Both the position numbers and the translations under genes were made by a program. A DNA stretch of 64,000 nucleotides. It comes from Endozoicomonas sp965199185 (GTDB lineage: Bacteria > Pseudomonadota > Gammaproteobacteria > Pseudomonadales > Endozoicomonadaceae). Shown here piece by piece: positions 33,135 through 42,685 of the stretch. The DNA is taken from positions 51,982 through 115,981 of the forward strand of contig CBDAQW010000014.1 of NCBI GenBank assembly GCA_965199185.1, given 5' to 3'. The first letter of the stretch is position 1. Each line of letters starts with the position of its first letter. The notes below the pieces were generated by a model. It was not told the origin of the DNA. It did no database searches and worked only from the letters and a program-made list of their open reading frames with translations.

Positions 33135-34395
33135 CACGGAAAAATCATGAAACCCCACAGCCAGCAAGAACCTCTGACAGATATTGAGTGCTCATGGCCG
33201 CCTTTTTTTGCTTTCGCTTCAGCCCTGCTTTGAAAGACTTTGTATTGTTCAACATATTAACTGCAACGTGTCGAAACCCTGCTAACATCTCTGCAGCATT
33301 GCCTCTTCTTATTCGGCAATCATCTTCGTTCATAGCAACATCTAACTTCCAATGAAGCTTTCCTTCTATTGCCCAATGACTTCTTGCTGCAGTGGCTAAT
33401 TCTTCTGCTGTCAATTCAGCAGATGAAATATAATAACGAATGCTGATATCTTCAGAATCAAACACCTCTCCATCCATTCTTGCTGACATTACGATTCCAA
33501 GTGTTTTCATCCCTTTCCAATCAAAGGACAAATTTACAAATTCATCAAAAATATCACTAACAATGTGTTGTCTTATTTCAAGCCGACCATGGCTTTTTTC
33601 TGTCGTCTTGAATGAATCACCTTTCCAAGCATTAATCTTTTCTGAAGAAAAATGGTTTTCAAATGCTTCGAGAAGTTTGCCCTGATTACCTTTGACCGCC
33701 AATAAATAATCGGCTCCCTTATCGACAATCTTGCTGGCAATGTCCCTCTGGCAGCCCATGGCATCAATGGTTACAAGGCATCCACGAATCTCAAGGAGCT
33801 CTAAAAGCTCTGGAATAGCGGTTATTTCATTACTCTTGGCATTGACTTTAATTTGCCCGAGAACTAATTCATTGGCAGCCACAAATGCACTTACCATATG
33901 AATGGCTCCTTTATCTTTTCCTTTATCGTAGGAACCTCTTACGGTCTTTCCATCAATTGCAATGATTTCGCCATTACTTACTTTATGACAGGCTTTCATC
34001 CATTCAATAAAGCAACGTTGAAATTGTTTTGGATTCACAACAGCAGCAACTCGGGCAATAGTATGATGAGATGGAACTCCATTTTCAAAGTCACCATACT
34101 TTTTTAACCAGTCGAGTCTTTCAGTTCCAAAATCCTCGATTTCCTCCCAACCTTCACAGCCGGCAATAACAGCACAGATTATCAAAATCAAAACATCTGT
34201 GAGTTTATGCTCTACTTTCCATGCTTGGCGTGGATCATAAATAACAGAAAGGCTATTCATTAAATCTAATGCATTCATTGGTTGGGCATCCAAAGTTTTT
34301 TATATATGACAATGGACGCATAAATCGGGCTATACGCACTTACACTTATAGGCCTTGAGGCCAAATGCTTCGGGGTGTTTCATGATTTTTCCCTG
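33135..34395 (-). mobile_element. ISAs1-family insertion sequence, IS-A copy 1 (complete)
   Basis: A 1,261-base element with terminal inverted repeats: CACGGAAAAATCATGAAACC at the left and CAGGGAAAAATCATGAAACA (inverse) at the right. It carries a single intact transposase gene. No matching target duplication is visible (left flank AGCTATCGCT, right flank AAGCTGACTC), so one side has probably been rearranged after insertion. Confidence 0.88.
33145..34278 (-). CDS. ISAs1 family transposase (IS-A copy 1)
   Basis: A 377-residue DDE transposase of the ISAs1 (H-repeat) family, apparently intact. Family motifs: an N-terminal DUF4277-like/DDE_Tnp_1-associated helix region with LILIICAVIAGCEGWEEIED, then EIIAIDGKTVRGSYDKGKDK (first catalytic Asp), CLVTIDAMGCQRDIA (second) and RSHWAIEGKLHWKLDVAMNE (catalytic Glu region). 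The ATG at 34278 gives the family start MNALDLMNSL; the frame extends five codons through a TTG. Confidence 0.93.
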   Translation of the reverse strand: MNALDLMNSLSVIYDPRQAWKVEHKLTDVLILIICAVIAGCEGWEEIEDFGTERLDWLKKYGDFENGVPSHHTIARVAAVVNPKQFQRCFIEWMKACHKVSNGEIIAIDGKTVRGSYDKGKDKGAIHMVSAFVAANELVLGQIKVNAKSNEITAIPELLELLEIRGCLVTIDAMGCQRDIASKIVDKGADYLLAVKGNQGKLLEAFENHFSSEKINAWKGDSFKTTEKSHGRLEIRQHIVSDIFDEFVNLSFDWKGMKTLGIVMSARMDGEVFDSEDISIRYYISSAELTAEELATAARSHWAIEGKLHWKLDVAMNEDDCRIRRGNAAEMLAGFRHVAVNMLNNTKSFKAGLKRKQKKAAMSTQYLSEVLAGCGVS

Positions 34396-34397
34396 AA

Positions 34398-34517
34398 GCT
34401 GACTCCTACTCAGAAGCCAGCTTTTAAAACCTCACACTCACAAAAACCACCAAACATCCGGCAACCACAACTCCCTCCGGCTGTCATCCTGTACATGGAC
34501 TGTACAGGACCCACAAG
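34398..34517 (-). repeat. dispersed repeat, copy 2
   Basis: About 75 percent identical to 32438-32557: the same AGAAGCCAGCTTTTAAAACC block and CTGTCATCCTGTACATGGAC. IS-A copy 1 ends right at its left border. It lies after the stop of the dehydratase gene at 34533, where its AAGCTG...CAGCTT hairpin could act as terminator. Confidence 0.7.
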
Positions 34518-34532
34518 AATCTACCAACAACC

Positions 34533-36578
34533 TCAAACCACCTGCTCCACTTCCCCTTCACGCTCCGAATGCTTATACAACCAATCCACCACCGCAGAGC
34601 TCGGCTCATAGCCATTCACATACCGCAACAGCAACGTGCGGGTAACGCTGTAACGATGATCTGTCAACGACCCTAAAATCTCATCCAGCACCGCTGTCAA
34701 CCGCACCCACGGAATAAACTCCTCGTAAGCACGGGAAATCTTCGGATGCTCCGTCCCGGTGACGGCTTCACCAATCAACAACTCTTCATACAGCTTTTCG
34801 CCGGGGCGAAGGCCGCTGAAGGTAATCTCGATATCTCCATCCGGGTTCGCCTCATCCTTCACCGACAAACCAGACAATACCACCATCCGCCGGGCGAGGT
34901 CGACAATCTTCACCGGCTTGCCCATTTCAAGCACAAACACATCGCCGCCAGTCCCCAGTGCTCCGGCCTGAATCACCAGCTGTGCCGCTTCGGGGATGCT
35001 CATAAAATACCGATTAATCTCCGGATGCGTCACTGTGATCGGCCCGCCGGAACGAATCTGCTCCCGAAACACCGGAATCACCGAGCCACTGGAACCCAGC
35101 ACATTACCGAAACGCACCATCGTAAAAGTGGTTTGATTGGCAACCTTGGTATTGGGCGCACGCTGATACAACTCCGGGTGATACAACGAAATCGACGTTT
35201 CGCTACTAAGCGCCTGCAACACCATCTCCGCCAACCGCTTCGAAGCCCCCATCACATTGGTGGGGCGCACGGCCTTATCGGTGGAGATCAGCACAAAATT
35301 TTTCACACCGGCAATCATCGCCGCCTGCGCGGTAAACAACGTACCCAGCACATTATTCCGCAACCCCTGCGACACGTTGTACTGCACCATCGGCACATGC
35401 TTATAAGCCGCCGCGTGATACAGCGTCTCGACGTGATAGGTTTGCATCACATCCAACATACGACCAGGGTCGTTAATAGACCCCAGCAGCGTCACCACCT
35501 TCACCGCAATGCCCTGCAACCGAATCGCCTTCTGCACCTCCTGATTAATGGCGTACAGATTAAACTCGCTGTGATCGAACAAAATCAACATATCCGGCTG
35601 ATGCCGCAACGCCTGGCGCACCATCTCCGAACCAATGGAACCTCCGGCACCGGTCACCATCACCACCTTATTGGCGATGTGCAAATTAATCAGCTCCGGA
35701 ATAGGCTTCACCTCTTCACGCCCCAGCACATCGGCAATATCGACCGCCTGAATCTCCTGAATCTTCAACCGCCCACTGGCTAAATCCGTCAGCCCCGGCA
35801 TGGTCTTCACCGGCATGCCCACACCTTCAAGACGGCGCAAAATTTCTTTACGACGAGAACGACTCAACGACGGAATCGCCAGCAACACCTCCTGAGCACC
35901 GGTTTTCTCAATCACCTCACCCATGGCGGAAGTCAGCTTATACACAGCCAACCCGGCAATCACCCGCCGCTGCATGGCATCGTTATCATCCAGAAACCCC
36001 ACCGGGCGATACTCTCTGGATTGATGCAACGCCTCAGCCAACTGAACCCCCGCCGCTCCGGCACCGTAAATCAGCACCGGAATACCGTGCCCCTGATGCT
36101 TCTTCTGCAACGCCACCGGTTTGAACGACAGTATCGCCCGACCAATCTCGACCAACGAATAACCATCCAGCCACTGCCTTGCGCCATATCGGGTCAGGCT
36201 GAGAAACAAGCCTGAAAACGCACAATACAACACAATCACCCCGCGGGGGGCGTGCGGCACACTGAACAGATAGAACACCGTAATCAGCGCCAACACCGAC
36301 ACCAACGAGGCTTTAAAAATGGTCAGCAATACCTGATGGCTCATGTACCGCAACACAGCCCGGTAAAGACCGAACCGAATATAAATAGGGAGCGTCACCA
36401 CCGGCGTTAACCAAAACAGCGTTAACATGACAGAAAGGTAGCGCTGATTAAACTCATCCCAACCGAACCGCACCCAAAAAGCCAGCACAATGGCCAACCA
36501 GATGGAGAGAACATCAATCAGTAGAGTGATCAGGCGTTTTTTATACTTGGGTAGGGTGAGTAGTTTGTTTCGCATCAT
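34533..36578 (-). CDS. membrane NDP-sugar 4,6-dehydratase (PglF/WbpM/FlaA1-like)
   Basis: A 681-residue polysaccharide-biosynthesis enzyme. Four hydrophobic segments fill residues 15-135 (LLIDVLSIWLAIVLAFW and others). A first nucleotide-binding region, about 160-270, has VLIYGAGAAGVQLAEAL. The catalytic short-chain dehydrogenase domain, about 300-600, has VVMVTGAGGSIGSEMVRQAL (GxxGxxG), LYHAAAYKHVPMVQYN and the conserved LRPGEKLYEELL. It probably converts UDP-GlcNAc to the 4-keto-6-deoxy sugar. Together with the aminotransferase, acetyltransferase and sugar transferase next to it, it makes a bacillosamine-type precursor set. Confidence 0.92.
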   Translation of the reverse strand: MMRNKLLTLPKYKKRLITLLIDVLSIWLAIVLAFWVRFGWDEFNQRYLSVMLTLFWLTPVVTLPIYIRFGLYRAVLRYMSHQVLLTIFKASLVSVLALITVFYLFSVPHAPRGVIVLYCAFSGLFLSLTRYGARQWLDGYSLVEIGRAILSFKPVALQKKHQGHGIPVLIYGAGAAGVQLAEALHQSREYRPVGFLDDNDAMQRRVIAGLAVYKLTSAMGEVIEKTGAQEVLLAIPSLSRSRRKEILRRLEGVGMPVKTMPGLTDLASGRLKIQEIQAVDIADVLGREEVKPIPELINLHIANKVVMVTGAGGSIGSEMVRQALRHQPDMLILFDHSEFNLYAINQEVQKAIRLQGIAVKVVTLLGSINDPGRMLDVMQTYHVETLYHAAAYKHVPMVQYNVSQGLRNNVLGTLFTAQAAMIAGVKNFVLISTDKAVRPTNVMGASKRLAEMVLQALSSETSISLYHPELYQRAPNTKVANQTTFTMVRFGNVLGSSGSVIPVFREQIRSGGPITVTHPEINRYFMSIPEAAQLVIQAGALGTGGDVFVLEMGKPVKIVDLARRMVVLSGLSVKDEANPDGDIEITFSGLRPGEKLYEELLIGEAVTGTEHPKISRAYEEFIPWVRLTAVLDEILGSLTDHRYSVTRTLLLRYVNGYEPSSAVVDWLYKHSEREGEVEQVV

Positions 36579-36684
36579 TGCATCATCGCATCCATGGCAC
36601 TGCCTGACTCAATACCGCAGACAGCGAAAAATCAGAGGCAAACCGCACCGCATAAAAAACAGAAGTTATATGGTGCTGCCCCTA

Positions 36685-37863
36685 TTAAACGGCAGAAGCC
36701 TTATGCATCACCTGCTGAATAACATCGCATGTTTTGGTTATTTCTGCACGGGTCAGTGTCGGGTGCACTAAAAACATCAAGCTGGTTTCACCCAATTCTC
36801 TGGCCACAGGTAACCGACTTGCCGGGCGATACCCCGTGTTATCAAACGCTTTTTCCAAATACACCTCAGAGCAGGAACCCTGAAAACACGGTACACCCGC
36901 TTCGTTAATGGCTTCTACAATCCGGTCACGGGTCCATTCGGGCTTGAGCATTTCGGGGCGAACAAATACATAGTGTTTGTAACAGGCGTGCTCCATATAA
37001 TCCGGAAGCTCCGGCACTCTTAAGGCTGCAATGGAGCGACAGGTTTCATCAATCTGCGCTGCATTGGCCTGCCGCTGTCGGGTCCACTGGGGCAACCGTT
37101 GCAACTGAATACGACCAATGGCCGCTTGCATTTCCGTCATCCGGAAATTGGTGCCAAAGCTGTTGTGCAACCAACGAAAACCTTTGGGGTGTTCTGTATG
37201 ATACACCGCATCGTAAGACTTACCATGGTCTTTATAAGCCCACATTGCCTTCCAGAGCGCTTCGTCATTGGTGGTCACCATGCCACCTTCACCACCGGTG
37301 GTTAAAATCTTGTCCTGACAAAACGACCACGCTCCAATATGACCAATACTGCCGACAGATCGGCCTTTGTATTTGGCACCGTGGGCCTGAGCGCAATCTT
37401 CAATCACATACAGATTGTGCGCCTCAGCTAAGGCCATAATGGCATCCATCTCACAGGGGAATCCAGCCAAATGCACACAAACAATGGCTTTGGTTTTTGG
37501 CGTTAGCGCACGCTCTATGGTCTTGGCAGAGATATTCTGCGAGTTCGGTTCAACATCGGCAAACACCGGTTTGGCACCGGCATTCACAATGCTACTGGCT
37601 GAAGCCAAAAAGGTGCGGGAAGTCACCACCACCTCATCGCCTTTACCAATGTTCAAAGCATGCAATGCCACATCAAGAGCCAAAGTACCGTTGCCCAGTG
37701 CAATGGCGTATTGGGTACCGAAGTAATCAGCGTAAGCCTGTTCAAACTCACGGCAAACAGAGCCCGTCCAATAATTCACTTTATTGGATAACAATACACG
37801 GCTAACGGCGTCTACTTCTTCTTGAGTGAATGAGGGCCAGGGGGAAAAGGGAGTATTTAACAT
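36685..37863 (-). CDS. DegT/DnrJ/EryC1 sugar aminotransferase (PglE-like)
   Basis: A 392-residue PLP aminotransferase. The PLP lysine is in WSFCQDKILTTGGEGGMVTT; earlier, VIEDCAQAHGAKYKGRSVGS and the substrate-binding ALGNGTLALDVALHAL are typical. It probably puts an amino group at C4 of the keto-sugar made by the dehydratase encoded next to it. There are about 106 bases between the two genes without other signals. Confidence 0.9.
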   Translation of the reverse strand: MLNTPFSPWPSFTQEEVDAVSRVLLSNKVNYWTGSVCREFEQAYADYFGTQYAIALGNGTLALDVALHALNIGKGDEVVVTSRTFLASASSIVNAGAKPVFADVEPNSQNISAKTIERALTPKTKAIVCVHLAGFPCEMDAIMALAEAHNLYVIEDCAQAHGAKYKGRSVGSIGHIGAWSFCQDKILTTGGEGGMVTTNDEALWKAMWAYKDHGKSYDAVYHTEHPKGFRWLHNSFGTNFRMTEMQAAIGRIQLQRLPQWTRQRQANAAQIDETCRSIAALRVPELPDYMEHACYKHYVFVRPEMLKPEWTRDRIVEAINEAGVPCFQGSCSEVYLEKAFDNTGYRPASRLPVARELGETSLMFLVHPTLTRAEITKTCDVIQQVMHKASAV

Positions 37864-37998
37864 AAAGCAACACTGATAATGAATAAATTAAAGCTAATTT
37901 AATCTGACGAATGAGTGTTTATTGAAGTGCTTTCGAACCTAAAATCTCTAACGTTCTAATGCTGCACGGTGATTAAAAAAGAATACCAACCGCCCCAA

Positions 37999-38032
37999 AC
38001 TGTCATCCTGTACAGAGACTGTACAGAACCCA
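37999..38032. repeat. dispersed GTACAG repeat, short copy
   Basis: ACTGTCATCCTGTACAGAGA then CTGTACAGAACCCA, the core shared with 32528-32557, 34481-34513 and 20409-20459. It lies in the 265-base gap between the aminotransferase and the acetyltransferase; nothing else was seen in that gap. Confidence 0.65.
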
Positions 38033-38128
38033 CGAGACAGGGAGGTCAATCCACCAAGCAGCACAGCAACCCAACCGGCTACCGCCAAACAATAAAACTC
38101 ACACAAAAAATCAACTTAACGAAAATAA

Positions 38129-38773
38129 CTATAACCGAACCATAGATTGAGCAGGAACCCCAACCACTTTCTGACCAGAGGTCACATCAGAAAGCACAAC
38201 AGCCCCCGCACCAACAACGGCATCATCGCCAACCGAAACGCTCTGTAACAACTTGGCACCCAAGCCAACCCATACTCGCTCACCAACCGAGACGGCTCCT
38301 GCTAAAACAGCACCGGGCGAGATATGGGCACCATTCCCAATACTACAATCATGGTCAACAGACGACGAAGTATTGATAATGCACCCTTCACCAATACAAG
38401 CGTTGATATTAATCACAGCCCCGGCAAACACAACAGAACCATCACCTATTTTTGCAAACGGTGAAACCGTTGCTGCCGGGTGAATTAACGATGGAAACAT
38501 AACACCCAGCGAGCGCCCTACGGCTAATAATTCAAGCCGCAATACCTCATAGCTTACGCCCAACCCTAATGCCATGTCAGGGTACTTATCAACATATGAT
38601 TCAAGATCCGATAGTTTACCAATCACCGGCCAGTGATTTTTAGCCGACAGCACCGGAAAACGATCATCCAAAAAGGCAATATCCGACCATCTGCCAGTAG
38701 CCAAAGCACAATCGGCCACCACACCGGCATGACCACCGGCTCCCAGAATTAGTAATGTTTTATTTATTGTCAT
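38129..38773 (-). CDS. sugar O/N-acetyltransferase (PglD/NeuD family)
   Basis: A 214-residue protein. Residues 1-85 form a Rossmann-like nucleotide-sugar binding part (LLILGAGGHAGVVADCAL). The remainder is a left-handed beta-helix with hexapeptide repeats and the catalytic histidine region SSSVDHDCSIGNGAHISPGA. By family it acetylates the amino sugar made by the adjacent aminotransferase. It overlaps the sugar transferase gene by 14 bases, so the two are surely co-translated. Confidence 0.9.
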   Translation of the reverse strand: MTINKTLLILGAGGHAGVVADCALATGRWSDIAFLDDRFPVLSAKNHWPVIGKLSDLESYVDKYPDMALGLGVSYEVLRLELLAVGRSLGVMFPSLIHPAATVSPFAKIGDGSVVFAGAVININACIGEGCIINTSSSVDHDCSIGNGAHISPGAVLAGAVSVGERVWVGLGAKLLQSVSVGDDAVVGAGAVVLSDVTSGQKVVGVPAQSMVRL

Positions 38774-39392
38774 CGTTATTGTGTTGCTGATTCGTTTTTA
38801 CTGTTGACCCTTCAAAAAAAGGCATTGTCGCTTCAGCACCATGGCTAATCCCTTCTTTAAAAAACACTTTTTTTACCGTTAGTAACAAAATCTTAATGTC
38901 TAACCATAAAGAGTGATTATCCACATACCACACATCAAGTTTGAACTTTTCTTCCCAAGAGATCGCATTGCGTCCGTTAACCTGCGCCCACCCGGTAATG
39001 CCCGGTTTCACTTCATGGCGGCGATACTGTTCTTTAGAATAAAGAGGAAGGTATTGCATTAATAAAGGGCGAGGACCAACCAAACTCATATCGCCTTTAA
39101 GCACATTGCAGAATTCGGGCAGCTCATCAAGGCTGGTTCGGCGCATGAAGTGGCCGAAAGGGGTGATGCGTTCTGCATCGGGTAAAGGCTTGCCATCCAA
39201 CCCATATGCCTCTCGCATGGTTCGGAACTTAATCATTTCAAATGGCTTACCATTTCGACCTGAGCGAGTCTGTCTAAACAAAACAGGACTGCCCATCGTT
39301 TTAGATACCTTCCATCTGGTATAAAACATGATGGGACTAAGTAAAAAAAGGGCTATCACTGCTCCAACTATATCAAAAAATCTCTTTATCAT
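38760..39392 (-). CDS. initiating phosphoglycosyltransferase (PglC/WcaJ family)
   Basis: A 210-residue monotopic transferase. Residues 1-30 contain the re-entrant membrane helix (FFDIVGAVIALFLLSPIMFY). The catalytic motif region is KFRTM then RTSLDELPEFCNVLKGDMSL with the conserved DE pair and VGPRPLL. VKPGITGWAQVNGRN follows. It moves the first sugar phosphate to undecaprenyl phosphate and so starts assembly of the repeat unit. The C-terminal tail is hydrophilic (TNQQHNNDDNK). Confidence 0.92.
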   Translation of the reverse strand: MIKRFFDIVGAVIALFLLSPIMFYTRWKVSKTMGSPVLFRQTRSGRNGKPFEMIKFRTMREAYGLDGKPLPDAERITPFGHFMRRTSLDELPEFCNVLKGDMSLVGPRPLLMQYLPLYSKEQYRRHEVKPGITGWAQVNGRNAISWEEKFKLDVWYVDNHSLWLDIKILLLTVKKVFFKEGISHGAEATMPFFEGSTVKTNQQHNNDDNK

Positions 39393-39437
39393 TTTAAAAA
39401 GCTCTGAATACTTGATAAAAACAAGGCAAACACTTTT

Positions 39438-40673
39438 TCATTCCCTCCTACCATCAGTAACCCAACTATTAAACTGTTTAGCCAGCTTCATCCGATCAAA
39501 AAGTTCTTCTGCTAAGGTTATGCTTGCTTTACCCATTGGCGAAAGTCTTTCTCGATGATCAGCCAGAGAAATGAGTGTATCTGCAAATGCTTCAGGATTT
39601 TCCGGAGGAACGGAAATACCACATTGATGTTCGTCAATCATTTCCGCTAGCCAACCAGGATAATTATTTAACACAGGCAAACCACTTGCAATGTAATCAA
39701 AAAACTTATTAGGCGATGTTCCAAAATAAAAAGCAGGAACATTAGCTAAGACTTGAAGCCCTACATCAGCACTAGCCATTAATCCAGCCAGTTTATTCTT
39801 ACTTACTGGTTGATGAAAAATGATATTATTAAGCTGTTCACGCTCTGCACGACAAACAAGTTCAGCTTTAAGTTTTCCCTGTCCAATTAATACAATTTTA
39901 ATATCAGCCCTATTTTTCTTTTTCAAGACTTTGGCAGCATCAAGCACAGCATCAAGACCATTAGCTATACCGTGGGTTCCTGCAAAAACAGCCATGAGAT
40001 CATTACTATGTACGCCTTCAGGCCTCCAAGGCTTTTCGCACCCTACAACACCTTCCGAATTAAAGAGAGATAAATCACAGCCATTCGGAATCATAGCAAT
40101 TTGATTCATTGGAACACCAAGCCGAGCGATACCATCAACAATTCCGGGTGAAAGCCCTACCAGCCGATGAGCGCTTTTATATGCTATCCATTCAAGAATA
40201 CCCATTGCTCTTAGTATGAATGGATTAGTAATAACCCCCATCTCTTTGGGCAGCTCCGGCCATAAATCTCGCACCTCAAAGACAAACGGCTTCCGGCGTA
40301 ACCATCTAGCAAAGACCCCTGGTAATGCAGCAGTTAATGGCGTCGTAGTGGCAAATAGCAAGTCATATTTTTCAAAAAGCGCTACTCCAATACTTTTCAT
40401 GGCAAACCGTAAAAACAGCACTGTACGTTTAATAAACCCATCAGTATTAGAATAGTTAAGTTGAAATTCAATGACATCAATTCCATCCACTGCACCTTGC
40501 CTAACACCACCAGTAAAGGGTTGATCTAACCCGGTATGACCACCGCTGTACGACCCACAAACCATAGTTACTTGATGGCCTTGTTCAACAAGATGTTTGG
40601 CCATAGCATATGAACGAATGCCAGCAGAACCTTTAGGCGTACTAAAATGCTGATGAAAATAGAGTATCTTCAT
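39438..40673 (-). CDS. glycosyltransferase family 4 (WbuB-like)
   Basis: A 411-residue GT-B fold transferase. The N-terminal acceptor domain starts MKILYFHQHFSTPKGSAGIR, with FVFEVRDLWPELPKEMG in the middle. The donor domain has MIPNGCDLSLF, VFAGTHGIANGLDAVLDAA, and the EX7E-like region FDYIASGLPVLNNYPGWLAE. It is similar in form to WbuB-type aminosugar transferases that act second in repeat-unit assembly. The exact donor cannot be told. Confidence 0.88.
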   Translation of the reverse strand: MKILYFHQHFSTPKGSAGIRSYAMAKHLVEQGHQVTMVCGSYSGGHTGLDQPFTGGVRQGAVDGIDVIEFQLNYSNTDGFIKRTVLFLRFAMKSIGVALFEKYDLLFATTTPLTAALPGVFARWLRRKPFVFEVRDLWPELPKEMGVITNPFILRAMGILEWIAYKSAHRLVGLSPGIVDGIARLGVPMNQIAMIPNGCDLSLFNSEGVVGCEKPWRPEGVHSNDLMAVFAGTHGIANGLDAVLDAAKVLKKKNRADIKIVLIGQGKLKAELVCRAEREQLNNIIFHQPVSKNKLAGLMASADVGLQVLANVPAFYFGTSPNKFFDYIASGLPVLNNYPGWLAEMIDEHQCGISVPPENPEAFADTLISLADHRERLSPMGKASITLAEELFDRMKLAKQFNSWVTDGRRE

Positions 40674-40733
40674 GAAATTATATTGGGTGTTTACTTTAAT
40701 CCAGATAAAAAACAGTAGAGCCGATCAGCATAA

Positions 40734-42602
40734 CTAACCAAAGTCAAAAGTTGACGTCACAACTGCATCACGATCTACTTCTATCTCTAGTACAGGCAGT
40801 TGAGTTTTTTTATTGTAGTAACGAGCTTCATAACCTGTCACTAGCTCCATACGTTTTATTGGACAATTACTGGAAATCGTTATTTTGATATCATCACGTG
40901 TAATTGTATTATTACCCTGCGACCAATTGCCCGGCAATAGTCGCCAGCGTAATACAGCTTTTTCAGAAAAGCCTCTAATAGTATCTATGACTATTAATCG
41001 GTTAGATCTCAAACAGACATCCCTATGATGCCTCCCCCCCCAAGCATCACGATAACCACAACTCCATTGCTGCAAGTTACCTACAGCAGTAATAGATGAA
41101 ATCCTATCGGGTGATAACCAGTTACTGAAAAGAAAACGACCAAGCCTAGACATTTGATCACGATCATCAAATTGCACCGTGCTATGACTTTCTGTACCAG
41201 GAAAATAGCTTTGCCATGGCTCATCAGTGTTGTAGCTGTAGCTGCCCGCATCTCGAATAATATTTTTCCCTTTGAACCATAGATCTAAGTGCAAAAGGTC
41301 TGCCTGGCTGGGACGAAAGCCGAAGCGAGGATAGCGAATATAAAGCTCAAGGCTCGATGTATGATTGCTAAGAAAGCAATACCCCCCTTGATCGAAAAGC
41401 CTTGATGAGCGCTCAGGTGGCTGATACTTTTCTACAGTAATACCAAGCCAGTCTAAAGGTTGATCCCAAACACCCGCTGGGTAAACACGTCGCTGCTTAA
41501 ATAAAGAATTCGCCAACTGAACGCTGGGGCGAAAATCACGATAGTCAGTTTCCGATAGCAAAAACAAACGAGCACCATCATTTGCCCCCATGTTTGGAGC
41601 ATCGCCAGTCTCTGGGCAAGTCATTATTCGCAACCACTCAGTCGCCCCCCGTGCTTTTTGATAAAACACCGAAGTAAAGGGAGCCTCCCCCAGCCGCTGG
41701 CGCCAGAACTCAGCCATGCTCAATGTATCCAGCATAACTCGATGATAGTTCACTGAATACTGTGAAAAGCTACCATCACTGGCTATCAATTTATATGCTC
41801 GATTGTTTAACCACTTTCTGCCAGTTTTTACAAAGTGCATGGCATCTTTCAGAGATGCCTCCGTAGTGCTAGTAGCTGGCAAAGTACGCAACCATGCGCC
41901 AGCAATAAACAAGGCTGCGGCTTCACTCGTTCCATGATTATTATCTTGAGCCATACCATAGCGTAAAGTTGGCATAATTCGATGGCAATGAGCCAAGACA
42001 AAATCTACCAAACTTTGCTGAGGCTCTTTATCTTCACCCAATAAAAAAGCTGCAAGAAGTGTTTGCATTAATCGAATAGAAACTTCCTGCCCACACTTCC
42101 AGTTTGGACCACCATTAACTGGGTTCTCACAACACCAGTCGATCAACCAGTGGTTGATCGTTTCAAGGTAGAGAGCATCACCTGAATGGCAAAAAGCTCT
42201 TGCAAATACAAGCAGCCAATCAAACCGAGAAGGTTCCCAGACCTGCTTAATATCTCCAACAGCAGGATTAAAATCAGGTATAGACGACCAATGTTTTATT
42301 GCATCACTAACCTCAACATTCTCGGGAGAAGCACGCCACTTAGGGGGGGCATTCAGCAGTTCTTTCTGGCATGAAAAAAAAATGAATTCCCCTCGCAAAA
42401 GCGAGTTAGCTTGCTGTAAAACTTTAGCCTTTTCACCAACAGCCGCCCTTGCGCAACCACCTCCAAACAAAGGTTTGGAGGAAAGCGCATAAACCGGCAT
42501 TTTTTTCTCGTGAAGACCTGTTATTTTTTTCAGGCGATAGAAAAATACATTAACAAGATTTGAAATACCAAGTTTTCTATAAGTTGAAATTTTGTTTAAC
42601 AT
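40734..42602 (-). CDS. heparinase II/III family protein
   Basis: A 622-residue protein of the heparinase II/III-like group. The alpha/alpha toroid domain spans about 100-380 (WEPSRFDWLLVFARAFCHSG, AQDNNHGTSEAAALFIAGAW, then FSQYSVNYHRVMLDTLSMAE). A beta-sandwich domain follows with YIRYPRFGFRPSQADLLHLD and DAGSYSYNTDEPW. No signal peptide is evident. Such genes are common in polysaccharide clusters beside the two-domain oxidoreductase found here, where the protein may trim or modify the polymer; lyase activity is not proven for this branch. Confidence 0.85.
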   Translation of the reverse strand: MLNKISTYRKLGISNLVNVFFYRLKKITGLHEKKMPVYALSSKPLFGGGCARAAVGEKAKVLQQANSLLRGEFIFFSCQKELLNAPPKWRASPENVEVSDAIKHWSSIPDFNPAVGDIKQVWEPSRFDWLLVFARAFCHSGDALYLETINHWLIDWCCENPVNGGPNWKCGQEVSIRLMQTLLAAFLLGEDKEPQQSLVDFVLAHCHRIMPTLRYGMAQDNNHGTSEAAALFIAGAWLRTLPATSTTEASLKDAMHFVKTGRKWLNNRAYKLIASDGSFSQYSVNYHRVMLDTLSMAEFWRQRLGEAPFTSVFYQKARGATEWLRIMTCPETGDAPNMGANDGARLFLLSETDYRDFRPSVQLANSLFKQRRVYPAGVWDQPLDWLGITVEKYQPPERSSRLFDQGGYCFLSNHTSSLELYIRYPRFGFRPSQADLLHLDLWFKGKNIIRDAGSYSYNTDEPWQSYFPGTESHSTVQFDDRDQMSRLGRFLFSNWLSPDRISSITAVGNLQQWSCGYRDAWGGRHHRDVCLRSNRLIVIDTIRGFSEKAVLRWRLLPGNWSQGNNTITRDDIKITISSNCPIKRMELVTGYEARYYNKKTQLPVLEIEVDRDAVVTSTFDFG

Positions 42603-42685
42603 AGCTTTTGGATTATTGCCTACTGATTTTTTCCATTACCAACACCCTCACACTTGTTTTGTAGACAAGAAGCCTCTTTAACTCT

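Noticed and set aside
33125..34405. Target duplication for IS-A copy 1
   Set aside because: The flanking ten-base segments AGCTATCGCT and AAGCTGACTC do not match beyond a short AGCT, so no duplication is claimed.
34746..35783. Plus-strand 345-codon frame inside the dehydratase gene
   Set aside because: Histidine/arginine-rich shadow of the GC-rich minus-strand dehydratase gene, which has clear motifs over the whole stretch.
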